A stretch of DNA of 64,000 bases from Paenalicyclobacillus ferrooxydans (GTDB lineage Bacteria; Bacillota; Bacilli; Alicyclobacillales; Alicyclobacillaceae). The stretch lies in the NCBI RefSeq assembly GCF_001399675.1, contig NZ_LJCO01000011.1, positions 62,001-126,000 of the forward strand. Direction: 5' to 3'. How positions within the stretch are numbered: position 1 is the first letter of the stretch; each line of letters starts with the position of its first letter. The notes beneath the pieces are model-generated. The model made no database searches and was not told the DNA's origin. It was given only the letters and a program-made list of their open reading frames with translations. The position numbers and the translations under genes are program-made. Below, piece after piece: positions 24,621-33,551 of the stretch.

Positions 24621-24792
24621 CACGGCCGCAGCGGGAATGTCCGAACATCGTGATCGCTATGGATGAGCGAATATAGCCGATTGAACTAACCTCATATGAT
24701 GCAATGGGATCTCGCCGGTCCAACGCTCACGTTTTAAGATTGCTATGTAATCATTTATTGTTCATATTGAAACCCCGACTGGGAGATGAATC

Positions 24793-25209
24793 ATGATGAT
24801 GAACCTTGACCGGGATCGAATTCTGGATGGCTTTCCAACTCTAGGTTACCAGCTCGCAAGTCGACTTGAAGACTGGCAGGGTGACGGTACACTCGCGCGT
24901 ATCGATCATTTGCTGATTCTCTTATCTGATGCAACAGCTGGTATGAACGCCGCGGATATTCAAGCCGGTGCTGTCAAATTCAACCGCGTGCTGAACTTTG
25001 CTAATGAAATGATGGATGTGCCTGCTGTGCGTAACATACCTGCTGCACTAAAAACCCTTCAAGAGAACCAGTCGGACGAATCGGCTTCCGCGACGCATGG
25101 AACAGGCGTTCTAGAGGTCCTTGAACGTCTGAATGAACCGGACATTCAAAGCGGTTTAAACTTGGTCATGGACCTCTTGGGCCTCCTTGGAAAGGGTGGC
25201 AAGGCCTAA
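24793..25209 (+). CDS. DUF1641-like protein, second copy
   Basis: A 138-residue helical protein. Its C-terminal pattern (VLERLNEPDIQSGLNLVMDLLGLLG) parallels the DUF1641 core of the gene at 22883, so I read it as a divergent DUF1641 member, perhaps a second formate dehydrogenase-associated subunit separated from fdh by the tRNA cluster. GGGAG precedes the ATG triplet. Confidence in the gene is good, in the family moderate. Confidence 0.65.
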   Translation: MMMNLDRDRILDGFPTLGYQLASRLEDWQGDGTLARIDHLLILLSDATAGMNAADIQAGAVKFNRVLNFANEMMDVPAVRNIPAALKTLQENQSDESASATHGTGVLEVLERLNEPDIQSGLNLVMDLLGLLGKGGKA

Positions 25210-25315
25210 ACATATACACTCGAAACAAACAGGGCCCAACGTTTCTGTGGTATCTTGTGAAGGACTGCATACATTTGCTTAAGCAGTCTCAGAAACGTGG
25301 GAGGGGGACGTCGAG

Positions 25316-25900
25316 GTGGGATTCAGGGCGTTGAAGTGGGGGTTTCTGTTCACTATTCTGAGTTTTCGGATTCAGGGCGTGGACGTGCTTCCCGACTGTG
25401 TAGGTTACTACCTGTTCGCCGTGGGACTCAGTCGCTTACGCTCCTATAGTCCATCTTTCGAACGTGCCATTCCTTGGGCCTATATCCTCAGCGTGCTTTC
25501 CCTGTTTGAGATTTATCATCGCCCAGCCGCAAATGCAGCTGGGCTTCACGTGCAGAACAGCCTCACAGTGCTGGCCTCAGGGGGGCTTTGGAGCTTCCTG
25601 TCTGTCGTTTACTCTGCAATCGTATGGATACTCAACCTTGTCGTCATATACCGAATCTGCATGGGAACGGTCGATCTGGCAACGTCGACAGCTCACACGG
25701 AGGTTGCCAAGCTAGCAGAGAGACGTTGGAGCAACTACCTCGTTTTTAAAATTGTAACCGTACTCGTTCCACTGGTTGGTTTTATCGTTCCTCTACCTCC
25801 AATTATCATATTGCTTGTTGTTGGGGGGTTAATTTATGCTGTCATCATGGTCGCCTTAATGATGGGATTTATGAATGAGGTCAACCGCACAATTGCCTAG
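25316..25900 (+). CDS. integral membrane protein, 194 aa
   Basis: GTG start after GGAGGGGG. Five or so hydrophobic segments, including an N-terminal one and two close to the C-terminus (VLVPLVGFIVPLPP and ILLVVGGLIYAVIM). The early FRIQGVDVLPDCVGYYLFAVGL pattern recurs in uncharacterised Bacilli membrane proteins. No function assigned. The next gene begins at or just after its stop. Confidence 0.7.
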   Translation: MGFRALKWGFLFTILSFRIQGVDVLPDCVGYYLFAVGLSRLRSYSPSFERAIPWAYILSVLSLFEIYHRPAANAAGLHVQNSLTVLASGGLWSFLSVVYSAIVWILNLVVIYRICMGTVDLATSTAHTEVAKLAERRWSNYLVFKIVTVLVPLVGFIVPLPPIIILLVVGGLIYAVIMVALMMGFMNEVNRTIA

Positions 25901-25983
25901 ATGGAGACAGGGGCCGTGGGACTATCGCGACAAGCACTGTTTGGAAAAATCAGGATTATGTATGGCTGATTAGTGGACAAACC

Positions 25984-27312
25984 GTGTCTGAGTTCGGTTC
26001 TGCCGTGACCGGATTTGCTCTGCCGTGGTTGTTACTTAAACTGACCGGATCGGCGATGCAGATGGGCCTTGCGTTTGCAGTGATGATGGTTCCGTATTTG
26101 CTTGTTTCGCTCCCCGCTGGTGTCTATGCGGACAGGTGGAATCGCAAGAGCCTGATGATGATAGCGGATGCTGGGCGATTGTTGTTGATTCTGTCGATCC
26201 CGATTGCACACGCGCTCGGCCGGCTCAGCCTTGGGCAAATCTATGTTGTCCTCATTTTCATGGGTGCCTGTAACGCACTCTTTGACGCCGCCTATGTGGC
26301 CTGTCTTCCGAATATTGTTGCAAAGGAGCAATTGCGCCAGGCCAACGCTGGTTTACAGTCCGGTGTCTCAACGAGCCAGATCATGGGACCCGCACTGGCA
26401 GGTGTCCTGGTGGGATGGCTCGGAACAACCAATACTTTATACATTGACAGTGCTTCATTTGCGGTTTCGATTTTATCCTTGCTGTACATTCGCCGGCCGT
26501 TCTCGGCCAATCGGGATCATCCTAGTCAAGGTCGCATGTTTGTTCAGATTGCTGAGGGACTGCGATTCGTTTGGGGGCACCGCTTGGTTCGGCTGATTAG
26601 CTTGTTTACGATGACATTGAACATTGCCAGTTCTGCGGCAAGCGCCGTGCTCATGTATCACATGGAAAGAGACCTGCATTTCTCAGCTCAGTGGGTAGGT
26701 CTTGTCATGGCTGGCATGAGTGTTGGGACTGTGCTTGGGTCCATTGTTGCAGGTCTCATTCCGGATAAAATTCCAATGGGTAAGATTATGGCTGCATCAC
26801 TCGCCGTGCAGGTCATACCCATGTTTGTCTTCGCTTTTGCTCCATGGGCAGTGGCTTTAGCGGTCGCGAACTTTCTGCTTGGGTTTACCGGAGTCAATTG
26901 GAACGTTCAGTCCGTTTCGTTACGGCAGTCTGTCATCCCAGATCGACTGCTTGGCCGAGCAAGCAGCGCCATTCGGCTCGTTGCGTGGGGAGCGATGCCT
27001 TTTGGTTCGGCTGTCGGGGGAGGCTTGGGGCAACTGATCGGTGCGCCGACCGTACTCGCTTCCGCAGGTCTCGTTCAAGCAGGCAGTTTCATCGCTGGTT
27101 TCTTTACACCGTTATTTCATACCGGGCCACAAACAGCGTTAAGTCATGCCGGACCAACGCAGGCCTCACCAACGCAGGCTGGACCAATGCAGGCTGGATC
27201 AACGCAGGCTGGTCAACAGAGCGAATCACTGATCACCGGATCGCCCGAACACCCGTCAGCAAACACCTCTGCAACCCTCTTTGAAGGCGGGCAAACGCTC
27301 CCCTATGACTGA
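25984..27312 (+). CDS. MFS_3-type transporter with probable 5' frameshift
   Basis: A 442-residue major facilitator with about twelve spans and the family motif GVYADRWNRKSLM between the second and third spans. From GTG 25984 it starts inside the normal N-terminal region and lacks a ribosome site. The preceding bases in the same frame still encode typical N-terminal MFS sequence (KNQDYVWLISGQ), and the initiating ATG at 25901 lies in another frame; adding one A to the A5 run at 25945-25949 would join them. The C-terminal tail has a 15-bp repeat (TQAG units). Substrate unknown; drug or siderophore export is typical. Confidence 0.8.
   Translation: MSEFGSAVTGFALPWLLLKLTGSAMQMGLAFAVMMVPYLLVSLPAGVYADRWNRKSLMMIADAGRLLLILSIPIAHALGRLSLGQIYVVLIFMGACNALFDAAYVACLPNIVAKEQLRQANAGLQSGVSTSQIMGPALAGVLVGWLGTTNTLYIDSASFAVSILSLLYIRRPFSANRDHPSQGRMFVQIAEGLRFVWGHRLVRLISLFTMTLNIASSAASAVLMYHMERDLHFSAQWVGLVMAGMSVGTVLGSIVAGLIPDKIPMGKIMAASLAVQVIPMFVFAFAPWAVALAVANFLLGFTGVNWNVQSVSLRQSVIPDRLLGRASSAIRLVAWGAMPFGSAVGGGLGQLIGAPTVLASAGLVQAGSFIAGFFTPLFHTGPQTALSHAGPTQASPTQAGPMQAGSTQAGQQSESLITGSPEHPSANTSATLFEGGQTLPYD
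27142..27216 (+). repeat. 15-bp in-frame repeats in MFS tail
   Basis: About five imperfect units of the type CCAACGCAGGCTGGA encode (P/S)(T/M)QAG repeats after the last membrane span. Confidence 0.88.
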
Positions 27313-27433
27313 GCATTTCGAGAAAGTCATTGACGTGGAGCGGGAAAGGACTGTAATCTGACTATAGATGAGCTGAGTATGCAAGAGTCGAGTGAAGTGG
27401 AGCCGAGGAACCTAACATTGGGATTCCACTGCC

Positions 27434-27461
27434 TACCACAGCCTTGCTGTGGTTTTTCTGT
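27434..27461 (+). terminator. terminator upstream of trpG
   Basis: CCACAGC-CTT-GCTGTGG followed by TTTTTC. It may end the MFS transcript or act as an attenuator for trpG. An unrelated AGTGGA/TCCACT pair lies just upstream. Confidence 0.8.
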
Positions 27462-27514
27462 GGATGAATGTCCTCGCCTTCTCGCTCGAGTGAGCCGAGA
27501 GGATGTGAGAGCTG

Positions 27515-28156
27515 TTGTTGCTGGTCATTGATAATTTTGATTCGTTTACGTACAACCTCGTTCAGTATTGCGGAGAACTCGGGGCGGATGTCCTGGTCCA
27601 TCGCAATGACACCCCTTTATCCACCCTGAAGTCGCTGCGTCCGAATGCGATTCTCGTCTCTCCAGGACCGTGTACGCCAACCGAAGCTGGTGTTTCTCTG
27701 GATACCATTCGTTATTTCAGTGGTCGCATCCCAGTCTTTGGCGTGTGCCTTGGTCATCAAGCTCTTGGTCAGGCGTTTGGCGGCACAGTGTTGCGCGCAC
27801 CGCAGTTGATGCACGGGAAGACGTCCCTTGTTACTCACTCGCACGATCCGTTGTTTGCCGGCGTCCCCAACCCCTTCCAGGCCACACGATATCACTCCTT
27901 GATTGTTGAGCGTGAAAGCTTACCGGATGAGTTCGAGATCACCGCCGAGTGTGAAGGACTGATTATGGGACTGCGGCACCGACCTACTGGTGCAAGCGGA
28001 GTTCAGTTCCATCCAGAATCCATCTTGACTCCAGACGGCCGCGTCATCCTGAATAACTTCTTGCACGAGAGCGGCGAAGCGGCAAACTCCTCCGGCTTTG
28101 TGCGCGACAGTCTATGCGCCGAACCAGTGGGTGCGCTTGAGGAGGGTGTACGGTGA
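27515..28156 (+). CDS. trpG: anthranilate/aminodeoxychorismate synthase glutamine amidotransferase
   Basis: The 213-residue class I glutamine amidotransferase has the [10 protein letters not shown] opening, nucleophile Cys in GVCLGHQA (about residue 79) and the HPES histidine-glutamate motif. It supplies ammonia to the synthase encoded by the next gene, with which it overlaps by four bases (GTGA). In many Bacilli this subunit also serves folate synthesis. The start is a TTG (27515 or 27518) after GAGAGGATG. Confidence 0.9.
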   Translation: MLLVIDNFDSFTYNLVQYCGELGADVLVHRNDTPLSTLKSLRPNAILVSPGPCTPTEAGVSLDTIRYFSGRIPVFGVCLGHQALGQAFGGTVLRAPQLMHGKTSLVTHSHDPLFAGVPNPFQATRYHSLIVERESLPDEFEITAECEGLIMGLRHRPTGASGVQFHPESILTPDGRVILNNFLHESGEAANSSGFVRDSLCAEPVGALEEGVR

Positions 28157-29790
28157 GTTCAAACCTACAGGTAAACAAACACGATGAGATCGCATTACAG
28201 GACCAAATCCGTGGTCCTCAAAGTGACACAGCTGTGTCTGGTGGTACACAGTGCGACGTTCAGCGGCTCGATCCGTTTTATTTGTATCTCAGATTCACCG
28301 AGAAACTCGGCACCGGGCAAGCCTTTTTGCTCGATGCGGCAGCGGATCCGACGTCTTTGTACCAGATGAGCCTTGTTGCCGGGGCGCCCGTGCTTGAAGT
28401 GCAAGTGAAGGATGGCGTTACGTCTGTATTTGCCCTCGAAGGTTTGGATGAGTATCTCGTCGCTGCGCTTCAGGACGCAGGCATTCATCACACCCATGAC
28501 GATCTGATGGCTGTAGGTGCTTCCATACCAGCCGACAGCGTGGTCTCAGCGAAACCCGTCCTATACAACGCGATCGATCCCATGCTCATCCTTGAGCAGA
28601 TCCGACGTGCGATGCGGCAACTGTACGGCGAGGCGTTTCAGGACCCATTTTCAGCAGGGTTTCTCGGATACATCGGGTACGACGCCGTGCACTATCTGGA
28701 GAAGTTGCCAAAGACGACAGAGGACGATAGAAACCTCCCGGACATCCGCTTGCAGTCTCATGCCGTGATCGTCCAACTTGTTCAATCCAAAGTCTCTGTG
28801 TACAGCAGCACTCGGGCCCTGGACTCGGTCCTGTCTGAGTCATCAAAGCAGTACGTAAAGAGTCAGGTAGAAACGGTCGAGGCTATCCTTGCTTCGGATG
28901 ATGTCTCCGCAGAGCCTCCGTTGCTGCAATTTGTCCGAGAACATCCGGATCTGAAATCAGAGGACGCACTTGTGAGTGATGACGTATTGCAAGAGACGTT
29001 CGAAAACAACGTTGCGCGTGCTAAAGCTTACATTGCCGCAGGCGATATTTTTCAGGTCGTGCTGTCGAAGCGTGTGCGTGTAAAGCGTCAACGTCATGCC
29101 TACGTTATCTATGACGAGCTGCGTCGCTTGAATCCTTCGCCCTACATGTTTGTCGCTGAGTATCCAAGTCTGCGGGTGTTTGGAGCGAGCCCTGAGGTAC
29201 AGTTTCGCGCTGTGTCCGGTACCGCACAAATGAAGCCGATTGCCGGGACATCGAAGGGCCGTGGGAAAACGCCGGAAGAGGATGCTCAGCTTGCGGACGC
29301 ATTGTTCCACGATGAGAAGGAGCGGGCTGAACACGTCATGCTCGTGGACCTGTGCCGAAACGATTTAGGTCGCGTCTGTCAGATTGGATCCGTTCAGGTT
29401 CGTGACCTGATGCACGTTGAAGCGTATTCACATCTGTTCCACCTTGTTTCCGAAGTGACGGGTCAATTGCGTGACGACGTCAGTGTGTTTCATGCACTCG
29501 TTGCAACGTTCCCTGCCGGAACACTGTCTGGTGCACCAAAGATTCGGGCGATGGAAATCATCGACGAGCTCGAGTCTCTGCGCCGCGGTCCCTACGGAGG
29601 CATGATTGGCATGATTGATTTTGATGCCAACGCCAACACGGCCATCGTCATTCGAACCATTGTTGAGTGTCAAAAGACGTACTATGTCCAGGTGGGGGCC
29701 GGAATTGTAGCGGACAGCAATCCGACTCAGGAGTGGCTCGAATGTGGACACAAGGCAGGAGCTGTACTCCAGGTACTTGGTGTGCGGTAA
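28153..29790 (+). CDS. trpE: anthranilate synthase component I
   Basis: The 545-residue chorismate-binding enzyme converts chorismate and ammonia to anthranilate, first step of tryptophan synthesis. The [11 protein letters not shown] motif (about residue 362) is of the TrpE rather than PabB type (PIKGT), and [17 protein letters not shown] and GGMIG motifs are intact. The N-terminal LLES element that contributes to tryptophan feedback binding in TrpE is replaced by LLDA. The gene order G before E, and the absence of trpDCFBA here, are unlike a standard trp operon. Confidence 0.85.
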   Translation: MSSNLQVNKHDEIALQDQIRGPQSDTAVSGGTQCDVQRLDPFYLYLRFTEKLGTGQAFLLDAAADPTSLYQMSLVAGAPVLEVQVKDGVTSVFALEGLDEYLVAALQDAGIHHTHDDLMAVGASIPADSVVSAKPVLYNAIDPMLILEQIRRAMRQLYGEAFQDPFSAGFLGYIGYDAVHYLEKLPKTTEDDRNLPDIRLQSHAVIVQLVQSKVSVYSSTRALDSVLSESSKQYVKSQVETVEAILASDDVSAEPPLLQFVREHPDLKSEDALVSDDVLQETFENNVARAKAYIAAGDIFQVVLSKRVRVKRQRHAYVIYDELRRLNPSPYMFVAEYPSLRVFGASPEVQFRAVSGTAQMKPIAGTSKGRGKTPEEDAQLADALFHDEKERAEHVMLVDLCRNDLGRVCQIGSVQVRDLMHVEAYSHLFHLVSEVTGQLRDDVSVFHALVATFPAGTLSGAPKIRAMEIIDELESLRRGPYGGMIGMIDFDANANTAIVIRTIVECQKTYYVQVGAGIVADSNPTQEWLECGHKAGAVLQVLGVR

Positions 29791-29928
29791 CATTGACCAT
29801 CTAGCATCTTGACGAGCCATGCGCGGTCTCACGAGTGGAATCAAGGGCCAGCGCGTGGATTCAGGAGCTCAATTTCATCGCTAGGATAGGTCAGTGAGTT
29901 CGCAGTTCGGTTTTCTCGATATAGAGAC

Positions 29929-29958
29929 TTGTCACTGAAGGTATTTCTGTGGTATATT
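29929..29958 (+). promoter_or_regulatory. promoter of tRNA-Arg (CCG)
   Basis: TTGTCA (29929-29934), 18-bp spacer, TATATT (29953-29958), directly before the tRNA. Confidence 0.7.
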
Positions 29959-29972
29959 CAAATGCGTCGCTT

Positions 29973-30047
29973 GCGCCTATAGCTCAGAGGATAGAGCACC
30001 GGTCTCCGGAACCGGGTGCGGGGGTTCGAGTCCCTCTAGGCGCACCA
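29973..30047 (+). tRNA. tRNA-Arg (CCG)
   Basis: Acceptor GCGCCTA/TAGGCGC, anticodon CCG, encoded CCA. Confidence 0.97.
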
Positions 30048-30083
30048 CAGAGAAAACCAAGGTGTACGTAATCCTTGTACAGG

Positions 30084-30121
30084 AATGGCTTCTGCGAAAC
30101 GAGTGCAGAAGCCATTTCTGT
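30084..30121 (+). terminator. terminator after tRNA-Arg
   Basis: AATGGCTTCTGC and GCAGAAGCCATT form a 12-bp stem, followed by a T-rich stretch. Confidence 0.82.
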
Positions 30122-30179
30122 GTTTAGGGCCACGTTGATTTTTACGATGCGCTGGACTTTTAGACAATGATCTGGAGAT

Positions 30180-30452
30180 TTAGATGATCCGTTCTAGACA
30201 AGGTTGCAATGTATTATTGGGTCGCCAAAAACAGTGTTCAATCTGCATGGCCAATGGTTCAGCCAACCCGCGCCGAGCTCTGTCAGTGACGGGACAGGCA
30301 TCACAGATCACCAAGGGATAGTCCGTATCTTGGTGGCGGTAGAACCCGGTCTTGAAAACCTTCACTGACCCGTTGTCGATGGCATCCTGAATGGAATCCG
30401 ATTCTTCCAGACTCATATTTAACCTAAGGCAACGTACCACGACAATCACCAC
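30180..30452 (-). CDS. hypothetical protein, 90 aa
   Basis: GTG start close behind GAGGAAAG. Soluble, with a compact CDACPV segment and a histidine/cysteine near the C-terminus (IEHCFW). I do not recognise a family. A shorter form would begin at the internal ATG (LNMSLEES). It stands alone, downstream on its strand of the membrane protein at 30583. Confidence 0.5.
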   Translation of the reverse strand: MVIVVVRCLRLNMSLEESDSIQDAIDNGSVKVFKTGFYRHQDTDYPLVICDACPVTDRARRGLAEPLAMQIEHCFWRPNNTLQPCLERII

Positions 30453-30582
30453 CTTTCCTCAGATACAACACCATCATAATAATACTGAAGTGTGTAAATT
30501 TTGTGGAAAGTAGATTAATATCCTGTGGATTCTAATTTTTCAGTGCACGGAGAGTAGCCGGTGTTCGTATCGTGATCAAAGT

Positions 30583-31164
30583 TCACCGATACTGCAGGCT
30601 CAACCACCTGTCTTTCTGCCACAGCCTCAAGATGAATGGATATTTATAAAATGTGATTTGAGGCGTAAAGACACCCACTAAGAACACCATTTGGGACAGA
30701 CCTTGCACGGAATGGGCCTTGGCAGGATTATTGTCGGCCAGGACAGCGCGGTGCAGAGCGATGACATTAGTAGCGGCATCAACGACGATGAGGAAGAACA
30801 AGATGGGGAGAAGAAGTTTGACGATGACGAAGATTTCTGATGACCTTTTTTTCAGATCCCAGGTACCGTTAAAGCGACTGTTGCCAGTAATGCAGCACAC
30901 TGATTTCGTACTGTCCAAATCAAAGTGTACACTCACGTTACGGTAGAGCACTCGTTGCAACACAGGCAACCATGCTAAAGCGGCTTCACAGAGCCATGGG
31001 ATATCGTAATCGAACCAATGAATTGCCCTTGTGTGCATTGAGTCCAGGTGAGCCATGGTCATCATCGCGACGACCAGGACGGCAAGTACAATGAGGCCAT
31101 AGGCGATGGCATGCCGTATCTTTATGCATGAATAAACCTGAGCGATACCGGTCTGTTTATCCAC
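30583..31164 (-). CDS. hypothetical membrane protein, 193 aa
   Basis: GTG at 31164 lies six bases after GGAGGGG, so I prefer it to the ATG at 31194. There is an N-terminal span (AYGLIVLAVLVVAMMTMA), a soluble part with CC (SVCCITG), then a second span (IVKLLLPILFFLIVV) and a hydrophobic C-terminal segment. No family recognised. Confidence 0.6.
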   Translation of the reverse strand: MDKQTGIAQVYSCIKIRHAIAYGLIVLAVLVVAMMTMAHLDSMHTRAIHWFDYDIPWLCEAALAWLPVLQRVLYRNVSVHFDLDSTKSVCCITGNSRFNGTWDLKKRSSEIFVIVKLLLPILFFLIVVDAATNVIALHRAVLADNNPAKAHSVQGLSQMVFLVGVFTPQITFYKYPFILRLWQKDRWLSLQYR

Positions 31165-31357
31165 GCGAAACCCCTCCAAATGATAAGTATCCACACAAGC
31201 AGATCATCAGCTGGCGATGTCAATGGAGTCCCTGAATATAGTCCGTTTATCGTATTCAATTAGTCCTAAGTTACATGTTGTCAAACGCTCGTGCTCGATA
31301 TACTGAAGACAAGAGATACGGAAGCGACACAGGTTTATTATCGCAGGGGTGAATGCC

Positions 31358-31576
31358 ATGTTACGCCGATTCAGTGTTTATGCGATTACAATGTGTATCC
31401 TTGGTGTTTTGTTTGCAACGAGTTTGTTGCTCAAGGTTGACCATGCCAGCGCACAACCCGCACCTGCGCCGGTGACAACAGCTCCTGTAAACAATGAAGG
31501 GTTTGCAGCCACACACCATGAAATAAGGCCAGCAGCGACGCATGACTTGGTGAATCCGGCCCATAGTCGCGAATAA
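31358..31576 (+). CDS. small secreted or membrane-anchored protein, 72 aa
   Basis: ATG at 31358 follows AGGGGTG by seven bases. An N-terminal hydrophobic helix (ITMCILGVLFATSLLL) ends at an ASA site, followed by a Pro/Ala/Thr/His-rich tail. No family recognised; convergent with signal peptidase. Confidence 0.55.
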   Translation: MLRRFSVYAITMCILGVLFATSLLLKVDHASAQPAPAPVTTAPVNNEGFAATHHEIRPAATHDLVNPAHSRE

Positions 31577-31615
31577 GTACGATTCGTCATCGAACACGGC
31601 AGGACTCAAAGCTCC

Positions 31616-32155
31616 TCAGTGAACGAGACGAGCGTCTTTTAGCGGCCACAGGACGGCGTCAATACGGCCTACAATGTCCGATGCTGGGACGTAGTGGTTT
31701 TGCCAAAAACGACTGTCAAAAGAATTGTTGCGGTTATCCCCCATCACGAAATATTCCCCTTGAGGTACGTGATAAGGTCCAAAGTTTCCTTCTGTCACAA
31801 TACCTTGCAGATAAGGTTCCTTCAGAACCTTTCCATTGATATACACATGGCCGCCTGTAATCATAACAGTATCGCCAGGCATCCCAACAATTCGCTTGAG
31901 GAGCGGAGTTTCGGTAGTGGTGTGGGGTGGTGCATGAAACAGAATGATCTCACCTCGATACGGGTGCCCAAACTTGATGGCAAAGTGATCTACCAGCAGA
32001 TAAGTGGGGTAAGGCAACGTCGGCTCCATGGACCCGGAAACGACCTCTGCGGCGCTCACTCCGTACGTCCGAGACGCAAATGCAATGACCACGCCTAACA
32101 CAACCGGGATCACAAGGTCTAGAAACCAGCGTTGCTTGCTTCTTCTTGACGCCAT
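31616..32155 (-). CDS. signal peptidase I
   Basis: A 179-residue type I signal peptidase with one N-terminal span and the catalytic serine in SGSMEPTL (about residue 41) and lysine in LLKRIVGMPGD (about residue 87), followed by the GDNRNNSFDSR box. It cleaves Sec signal peptides on the outer membrane face. The length matches Bacillus SipS-type enzymes. ATG follows CAGGAGAG. Confidence 0.93.
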   Translation of the reverse strand: MASRRSKQRWFLDLVIPVVLGVVIAFASRTYGVSAAEVVSGSMEPTLPYPTYLLVDHFAIKFGHPYRGEIILFHAPPHTTTETPLLKRIVGMPGDTVMITGGHVYINGKVLKEPYLQGIVTEGNFGPYHVPQGEYFVMGDNRNNSFDSRFWQNHYVPASDIVGRIDAVLWPLKDARLVH

Positions 32156-32293
32156 GAGTTCTCTCCTGTTCTTATGATTCTGTCTACAGAAAGCTTATCA
32201 CGTGGGCCTCGAAAAAAGTATGCTTCGCGTGATTTCTCTTGCCTATGTTGCTATGCTGTAGACAAATGACAGCATCGAGACGGAGGGGCGCCT

Positions 32294-32968
32294 ATGTGCG
32301 GAAGGTTCAGTCTTGCCTACGAAGACTGGGGAGAGATGCTTGATTACTTTGGGGTCGAGAATGCAATCTTTACAGAACCGCCCCGTTATAATGTAGCTCC
32401 CGGTCAAGACGTCGCTGCGGTTATCGGCAGACCGGATAAGCGCAGAATTGGGATGCTTAAGTGGGGGCTCATTCCGAGTTTTGCTAAAGATGAAAAAACA
32501 GCGATAAAATCCATCAATGCTCGACTAGAAACGGTTGCGTCCAAACCGATGTTCCGGACGCTTATGGCCCGTAAGCGATGTGTGATACCAGCGGATGGCT
32601 TCTATGAGTGGAAACGAATCGGAGAGAGTAAGAGGCCATATCGGATCGTCACCAAGGATAGGCCCTTCTTTGGTTTTGCAGGGTTGTACGATACATGGGT
32701 TGGCCAAGACGGACACCGTGTCAGCACGTGCGTGATTCTCACGACAAAGCCGAACGATGTGATGCGGGAAATCCATGATAGAATGCCAGTTATTCTGACT
32801 CGGGAAATGGAAAACCTGTGGCTTGACAGCACAGTGTCAGACATAGACCACCTGGTAGAGCGTGTAGGTTCATATCCATCCGATTTGATGCGTGCGTATC
32901 CGGTGTCACCGATCGTGGGCAACGTGCGCAATGATTCGCCGGAGTGCCTGCAGCCGATTGCGGAGTAA
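32294..32968 (+). CDS. SOS response-associated peptidase/abasic-site crosslinking protein (YedK/HMCES)
   Basis: The 224-residue SRAP protein has the invariant Cys2 (MCGRFSL), NVAPGQ, INARLET, GFYEWK and HDRMPVIL motifs. Members form a thiazolidine crosslink with abasic sites in single-stranded DNA through Cys2, protecting them. The ribosome site GACGGAGGGG lies just upstream. The downstream region is the second 135-bp-period array. Confidence 0.92.
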   Translation: MCGRFSLAYEDWGEMLDYFGVENAIFTEPPRYNVAPGQDVAAVIGRPDKRRIGMLKWGLIPSFAKDEKTAIKSINARLETVASKPMFRTLMARKRCVIPADGFYEWKRIGESKRPYRIVTKDRPFFGFAGLYDTWVGQDGHRVSTCVILTTKPNDVMREIHDRMPVILTREMENLWLDSTVSDIDHLVERVGSYPSDLMRAYPVSPIVGNVRNDSPECLQPIAE

Positions 32969-32974
32969 CGGTAG

Positions 32975-33405
32975 TGGCTGCGACCGACTTAAGTTGTGGG
33001 TTGAGCAGTAGAGATCGGCCGATTAAGTCGGTCTCAGCGACTTACGGGCGATCCGGTATGGAAGCTAAGTCGGTCATACCGCCTTAAGTCCCCCAAAAAG
33101 GCAACTTAAGTGGCTGCGACCGACTTAAGTTGGGGTTGAGCAGTTGAGATCGGCCGATTAAGTCGGTCTCAGCGACTTACGGGCGATCCGGTATGGAAGC
33201 TAAGTCGGTCATACCGCCTTGAGTCCCCCAAAAAGGCAACTTAAGTGGCTGCGACCGACTTAAGTTGGGGTTGAGCAGTTGAGACCGGCCGATTAAGTCG
33301 GTCTCAGCGACTTATAGGCCATCCGGTATGGAAGCTAAGTCGGTCATACCGCCTTAAGTCCCCCAAAAAGGCAACTTAAGTGGCTGCGACCGACTTAAGT
33401 TGTGG
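32975..33405. repeat. 135-136 bp tandem repeat array (array 2)
   Basis: Three full units (starts 32975, 33111, 33246) and a partial fourth (33381) fill the gap between two convergent genes. Each unit has inverted repeats including AACTTAAGT/ACTTAAGTT around GGCTGCGACCG, plus TAAGTCGGT-CAT-ACCGCCTTA and CGATTAAGTCGG. The sequence differs from array 1, but period, palindromic design, the CGACTTAAG core and the convergent-gene location are shared. Confidence 0.94.
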
Positions 33406-33424
33406 GAGGGTCAACTACGCGTAA

Positions 33425-33465
33425 ACAAAAACCAGGCAGCGGTGTATGCGCTGCCTGGTTTTTCG
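33425..33465. terminator. bidirectional terminator
   Basis: AAAAACCAGGCAGC and GCTGCCTGGTTTTT pair perfectly around a 10-nt loop, with T runs on both strands, between array 2 and the ABC operon. Confidence 0.9.
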
Positions 33466-33551
33466 TGTTCCACGTCGTCTTGACCACGTCGTGACCCGGC
33501 CACCACCGCGTCACCCGGCGGCCACCAAGTCACTCAAACAAGGTGTCGCAA

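Noticed and set aside
24448-24723. Minus-strand frame over the 52-bp repeats
   Set aside because: It has no ribosome site, no recognisable domain, and its length is explained by the repeat.
27313-27514. Trp T-box leader upstream of trpG
   Set aside because: AGTGGAGCCG looks vaguely like the T-box core, but the conserved TGGNACCGCG is not intact and the terminator does not overlap an antiterminator arm.
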